Assembly (NCBI GenBank): GCA_032173965.1
Contig: JAVUNC010000019.1
Location: forward strand, 17,972,234 to 18,036,233
Origin: Sitta carolinensis
Taxonomy: Eukaryota; Chordata; Aves; Passeriformes; Sittidae
DNA length: 64,000 nucleotides
Direction: 5' to 3'
Of this stretch, positions 59,597-64,000 are shown in pieces; positions within the stretch are counted from its first letter, which is position 1, and the number at the start of each line of letters is the position of its first letter. The position numbers were made by a program, and so were the translations under genes. Under the pieces are notes generated by a model. The model was not told where the DNA came from. It did not search any database and worked only from the letters and a program-made list of their open reading frames with translations.

Positions 59597-61544
59597 TGTT
59601 ATTTACTGGAATGTGCTTCTGCCCAGTTTCCTAGGGATGGTACGTGTAGAACAGGAGTGAATATGCTGTGAAAATAGCAGCCGAAGAGCAGGTCTGTGGT
59701 TCACCTGGAAGGAGGGAGGTGCATAGGCATTTACATAGCCTGTGTGTAAGAAAAACTTTGGCTCTGGAGTGTTTGGCATCAGCTCCTCTGTATCTCCACA
59801 AGTGGATTTCCAGTCTTCATGCAGAAGTCTTTGCATCCTTCCCATATGAAGCCACACCTGGGTTACATGCAGGAATCCTTGACAGGCACATTTCATAACC
59901 CCATTACTTTTCCTGCCAACAAACAAAATGTCATTCATTGCAGCTTCATAGGACTTGATTCAGAATGGAATGAAAATAATGCAATGTAAATATACCAGTT
60001 TTCAGCACTTAGAGAAACTGCCCATGGGACCGCTTTGCTTCAGGGTTTTGCATTCTGGGCACCATGAGGAATGGGCTGAGGGCTGGGCACAAGTCACTTT
60101 CCACAGGAGTTTGTGTGATGGTGCTAATCTTCATCTTCCAGCTCATCTTTGGACAGCAGTGTGGGAGGAACTGAAACGTGGGGCAAAGACTCACATCTGA
60201 GTAAACAACATCAACAGCTGAGGTTTTTACACCCTGCCTGGCATTGGCCAGCGATGAAGGGTTTCACTGCAGCCACAAACCTGTTGTTCCACCTCTCTCC
60301 ATAGCCAGGCCTGTGCACAAAGACACACACAGAGTTTGGGGGGCCGATCTTACAGGTCAGCCCTTGCCTTCCCCCATCCCCCGTGTCCTGTGGCATTGCT
60401 GCACTGACCCCCGTGCTTGGCGGCCCTCAACTGCTGCCCCAAGGAGGAAGAGCATGAGGCTGCAGCTCCCTGGGCTCTTCCTCATTCCCAAGCTTGCCTT
60501 CATTTAGGCATCCCCGCTCCTGTAACCTGCCAGCACTGGGTCGACCTTCACCCTGCCCCGGGCCCAGACCCTCAGGGCATGTGAGCTGTTGCCACCTCGC
60601 TTCAGGACTGCTGTGGTGGCTCCGTGCCATCCTGCTGGTGCAAACAATCCTTCCAGAGTCCTTTCAGGGGTGTTATTAATTCACGGGGAAAACTCTTGGT
60701 AGATTTTCATTGCATAACACAGCCAACCTCAGGCCCAAAACAGAATGGAGGTGTTTAATGAGAGCAGTCCCCTCCAGTTCCCACGGCAGGGAGCTGAGCC
60801 AGATCTACATCTGAGCTCTGCTGCTCTCGAGCTGAAGGGACCTGGGGGTTCTCCACGCTGCTTCAAGCATCCATCAAAACAACTGTAAATGAGTTATGTT
60901 TCAAGTATGCAAGAACTTGCTTCTCCATGCCAAAAAACGATTAGTGTTCTCAGGCTTCCAGCAATGCAAAGCAGAGTCTGCAACGTCCTGATGAGAGATA
61001 GATGCATTTCCTCTTAGACAATTAATATTAGGGGTGGGTTTTATTGCCATTCTTTTTTATGTTGTTAACATCCTGCCCTCTTTCCTGGTTCCTCCCAAAG
61101 AGCTACAATGCAATTTGCAAAACTCCCCTTTGTAAGATGTAAACATTTACTAAACATTGTCTTTCCACTTTGTATTATGACAAAAGAATAGAAGTCAAGA
61201 TGTTAAATATATTTCTGTATTTGCATCTGAAAGCCCAGGCCTTCCTGAACACACTTGCAGATAACTTCTATTGTTTCCAGCAAGCTGTTCCCTTTTTCTG
61301 TGGATCATCAGCTCCATGAACACCCAAGGGTGAGGTCTTTGCTGGGACACTGTCAAGGACCCACCTATCACCCAGTGCCTTCCCAATGTATCCATGCTAT
61401 ATGATGATCATCCGTGTTATTCCACCTGATCCTTTCATCCTGGGTCAAACCCAGCCTGGCCTCCAAACCTGTCACTGAGATTTGAGAACCAGACCTTTTC
61501 TCCAGTGCGAGCCAGCTAAAGCAGAGGCAGGAGGAGTGAGTGCA
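59595..61544. other. Non-coding interval, no gene seen
   Basis: Short frames only. Positions 61000-61220 are AT-rich. No repeat family is recognised. Confidence 0.75.
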
Positions 61545-61860
61545 GAGGGTGTTCCCGGAGCCACGGGGCGCTCTGGCAGCAAAGGCTCGGGTGCTGCAGC
61601 GATCCCGCTGGCCCCGTGGGTGCCCAGGCTGTCCCAGGGGGCCGGTGCTGCAGGACAGACCCCGAGGGCAGGGCACAAACCAGCGGCACACCGACACCCC
61701 TCCTGAGCGTTCTCTGGAGCCAGGAACACCTGGAAACACTTCAATCGCCTCCCTCACGGCTCCACTAGACAGGAGAAATCCAGGGGCTTCATGGGCAGCG
61801 CCTTTGCCGGGAACAGGGAAAGCAGGACCTTCAGCCCGGTTGGGATGGAGCCTGGAGTGC
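61545..61860. promoter_or_regulatory. Third CpG-rich patch
   Basis: 'gagccacggggcgctctgg', 'gctgcagcgatcccgctggccccgtggg' and 'ccagcggcacaccgacacc' give at least a dozen CpGs in about 200 bases, with more to 61830. Long frames on both strands here (up to 234 codons, 61368-62072 minus) follow from the GC content. No gene start is recognised. Confidence 0.3.
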
Positions 61861-62814
61861 CCCAAGCTCCTCCCTGTGCCCTCAGCAGAGCGTGGCCACC
61901 TCAGCCCCGGCAGCAGAGCACCCACCCAGGGCTTGTGTTCTCTCCTTTTGGGATTGCCCCTCTCTCTGCTTGCTACAAACACCCTCCTGTGTTTCACAGA
62001 TGGTAAGAGATGGCACCGCGTTCTTTGATGTTGTAACGTTCTCCAACTGGTCAAATAAAAACAGTTTTGCATTCCACATCCCTAAGCAAATGCTTTTCCT
62101 TTCCCTTTCTTCCTTGTTATTTTGTGCATGTGTGTGCACATGTATTTTTTCAGGAGTAAAAAGCATAGTTTACCCCATTACACACACACATTCCTTAAGT
62201 GCAATTATTTGGAAAATTTCCTGTTAAAATTCCCACTTATTAAGCAAACATCCTTTAAAGAGCTGCTTAGCATCAACTGGTTATTTCTGTTTTGTTTTTT
62301 TTTTTTAGTAATAAGAAAATCCAACATGTGAGGGTGTAAAAAGAGACGCCCAGACTGACTCCATAATACAAAATGTGACTTCAGGATATGGATTTACAAA
62401 ACTGATTGAGGCAAAGGAGGAATGACTGATATTTTCTAGAGCTATAGGAACAGTTTCAGAGCTTAAATCTTTTTTTAATATCACACCACAACCACAGGGG
62501 CCATCTTCCTGAAATTTCTGGAGGGAGGTGGGGCTGTTTGTTTTAAATAGCCCGTTAACCTCATCTGCTACTGCAGACAAAGCCTTAGGCCAATCCTGCA
62601 AACACCTCCGGTATTGTTCAGAGCAGTCACTTTTGCACCTGCCAGGAAATTTGTAAGATCAGAGGTGCAGATCCACCTCCTGCAACCTCTTTGCCTTCCT
62701 GGAAACTCCCTCAGAATAGCTGACTGGGTAGGATTAGGCCCTTGCTTTGGAGGTTGATTATGTGATCTCTGTTTCTTCCAGCCCTGCCAGCCAGGGCTCA
62801 CCTCCAGATGAGTA
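61861..62814. other. Non-coding interval, no gene seen
   Basis: It includes a T12 run at 62295-62306 and a short CA run near 62182. No repeat family is recognised before the palindromic relic. Confidence 0.75.
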
Positions 62815-62870
62815 TTTCAGCACGTGCTTAACCTTAAGCAATGAGATACTCATGCTTATAGTTAAGTATA
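62815..62870. repeat. Inverted-repeat relic of an ancient amniote element
   Basis: The left arm at 62827-62845 (cttaaccttaagcaatgag) and the right arm at 62849-62866 (ctcatgcttatagttaag) pair with two mismatches and one gap around a 3-base loop. The preceding 'tatttcagcacgtgcttaa' and the arms match a palindromic repeat I recall from turtle, crocodilian and bird genomes (taagcacrtgcttaac-ttaagca). The hairpin is seen directly; the family link is from memory. Confidence 0.6.
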
Positions 62871-63490
62871 GGCTAAAAAATTTTGTTGGAAGCAAATCAC
62901 AAGCACATTCTTACATACTTCTCTGGGCTGGGCCTAACCAGAGCTCTCCTTTTAAAACAGACTTTTTTTTTTTTTTTTCCTCCCAACGCCTATCCCATCA
63001 CTGCAATTTCCCTCCTCAGCTTCCCGCTCCAACTGCTTCATTCCAGTGAAACCAAGGGGAAATGACATTTTCTCCTACAGCAGTAGATCATAATAGACAA
63101 CAAGCATTAGATTGGGCATGAATTTACAGGAAGAGGTGATATCTTCTATTCAGCACAGCTGTCCCAGACTAACTGTACACATGGGACTGTCCAAGACCTG
63201 GCTCTCCCTAAAACATCTCCTCTCTCACACTCCTTGCACTCCCACAGCTCTGCACGACTCCAGGCACACCCCGAGGCTTTCTGGGGCTGGGGCAAGCTGC
63301 CTCCCCTGTTAAGCATCCAGGAAAACAGAAGGAATGCAGCACAGAGTTAATATCCTTGCACATGAGCCATTTCACCTACAGCAAGAAGTGAAAGCATGCG
63401 ACTACACCCAGCAAATGATCACAGAGCACCCTGCAGGGAATCTGCTTCCATTTCAAAGGGAGAGATCAAAACCCACAAAGAAGAGAAGGG
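62871..63490. other. Non-coding interval, no gene seen
   Basis: It contains a T16 run at 62963-62978 and otherwise unique sequence. Confidence 0.75.
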
Positions 63491-63518
63491 AAAAAAAAAA
63501 AAAAAAAAAAAAAAAAAA
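63491..63518. repeat. A28 homopolymer with GAAA flank
   Basis: Twenty-eight A residues lie between 'aagagaaggg' and 'ggaaagaaagaaatagaga'. It is the second long poly(A) of the window and again has no retroposon upstream. Confidence 0.95.
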
Positions 63519-63661
63519 GGAAAGAAAGAAATAGAGATGCTCCCAGCCTGTGCATGAGATCAATGTTGGGCCCAGCCTCAGAAGTTTTCAGAGAAGAAGG
63601 GAGAGATATGGACAGAAGACTCATAGTGCACCTTCAGTGCTGGATTATTTATGTGCTGGGG
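63519..63661. other. Short unique interval
   Basis: Nothing is recognised. Confidence 0.7.
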
Positions 63662-63725
63662 GTTTGATCCTACACACCAAAATAAATGGGAGGTTTGCCA
63701 CCAACTTCAATGGAAGCAGAAACAA
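63662..63725. repeat. Palindromic ancient amniote repeat (MITE-like)
   Basis: 'tttgatcctacacaccaaaataaatgggaggtttgccaccaacttcaatggaagcagaa' follows, base for base in most places, a palindromic element recalled as 'tgatcctgctcccattgaagtcaatgggaggtttgccattgacttcaatgggagcagg'. It is a diverged copy with no coding content. Confidence 0.6.
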
Positions 63726-64000
63726 GTCCTATCACCTTGAGGTTTATTGGCTGTCTGCAGAAAGTTTTAAATTTTATACAGAAATTAAACAGAGGATAAT
63801 TTGACAGTTTAATGGTGACGTCGTGGTTTTTACATTAAAAGAGACACAAATGTATCCTTTGGGTTTTGCAATTATTTTTTTCCTGCCTGTTGTTTTTTTA
63901 AAGAAAAATTCTCACGTTTCAAAAGAACACTAAAAATGGGACATTCCTGTGCATAAGAAAAAAAGAACTTAAAGTTCAGTTGGGCCCTACATGCCTCATT
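63726..64000. other. AT-rich non-coding end of window
   Basis: Unique AT-rich sequence with short A and T runs. No gene or repeat family is recognised. Confidence 0.7.

Noticed and set aside
61368..62072. 234-codon minus-strand open frame
   Set aside because: It lies over a CpG-rich patch where frames on both strands are open. Composition is the simpler explanation.

Overview
The window looks like nuclear non-coding DNA from a bird, probably a songbird. The evidence is the dispersed repeats. There are several CR1 LINE 3' ends, including typical avian tails near 15.5, 27.9 and 44.3 kb. There are amniote MIR-type SINE relics near 7.2, 27.3 and 34.4 kb. One solo retroviral LTR at 58.8-59.2 kb has a style I associate with songbird endogenous retroviruses. 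There is no Alu, B1, L1 or other mammalian repeat, no bacterial gene organisation, and CpG is generally depleted. The family names rest on recalled consensus sequences, not on a search.

I find no protein-coding gene that can be supported. Every long open frame lacks a recognisable domain, a credible start context and a splice structure, and they look like chance frames in GC-rich or stop-poor DNA. No tRNA, rRNA, known microRNA, CRISPR array or operon is visible. The window is best read as intergenic DNA or the interior of one or more large introns.

Layout. 0-14 kb: mostly unique sequence with a few ancient repeat relics, AT-rich islands and homeodomain-site-rich stretches that look like conserved non-coding elements. 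14-28 kb: CR1 and palindromic relics, a small CpG cluster with a perfect hairpin near 19.4 kb, a SINE, and a CR1 whose tail carries an expanded GGGTT repeat. 28-41 kb: AT-rich DNA with a TATA-like site, a SINE relic holding a 105-bp tandem duplication, and several splice-site-bounded open segments. 41-45 kb: two minus-strand CR1 copies, one of about 0.8 kb and very old. 49-51 kb and 61.5-61.9 kb: GC- and CpG-rich patches. 56.4-56.7 kb: the best candidate regulatory element, with a TTAATTAA core and repeated GCCTAA. 58.8-63.8 kb: solo LTR, two long poly(A) tracts and two palindromic relics.

Twelve short segments with good acceptor and donor signals and an open frame are listed as candidate exons at low confidence. 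Chance pairs are expected in 64 kb, and only transcripts or cross-species conservation can decide. I do not see a new multi-gene system here.
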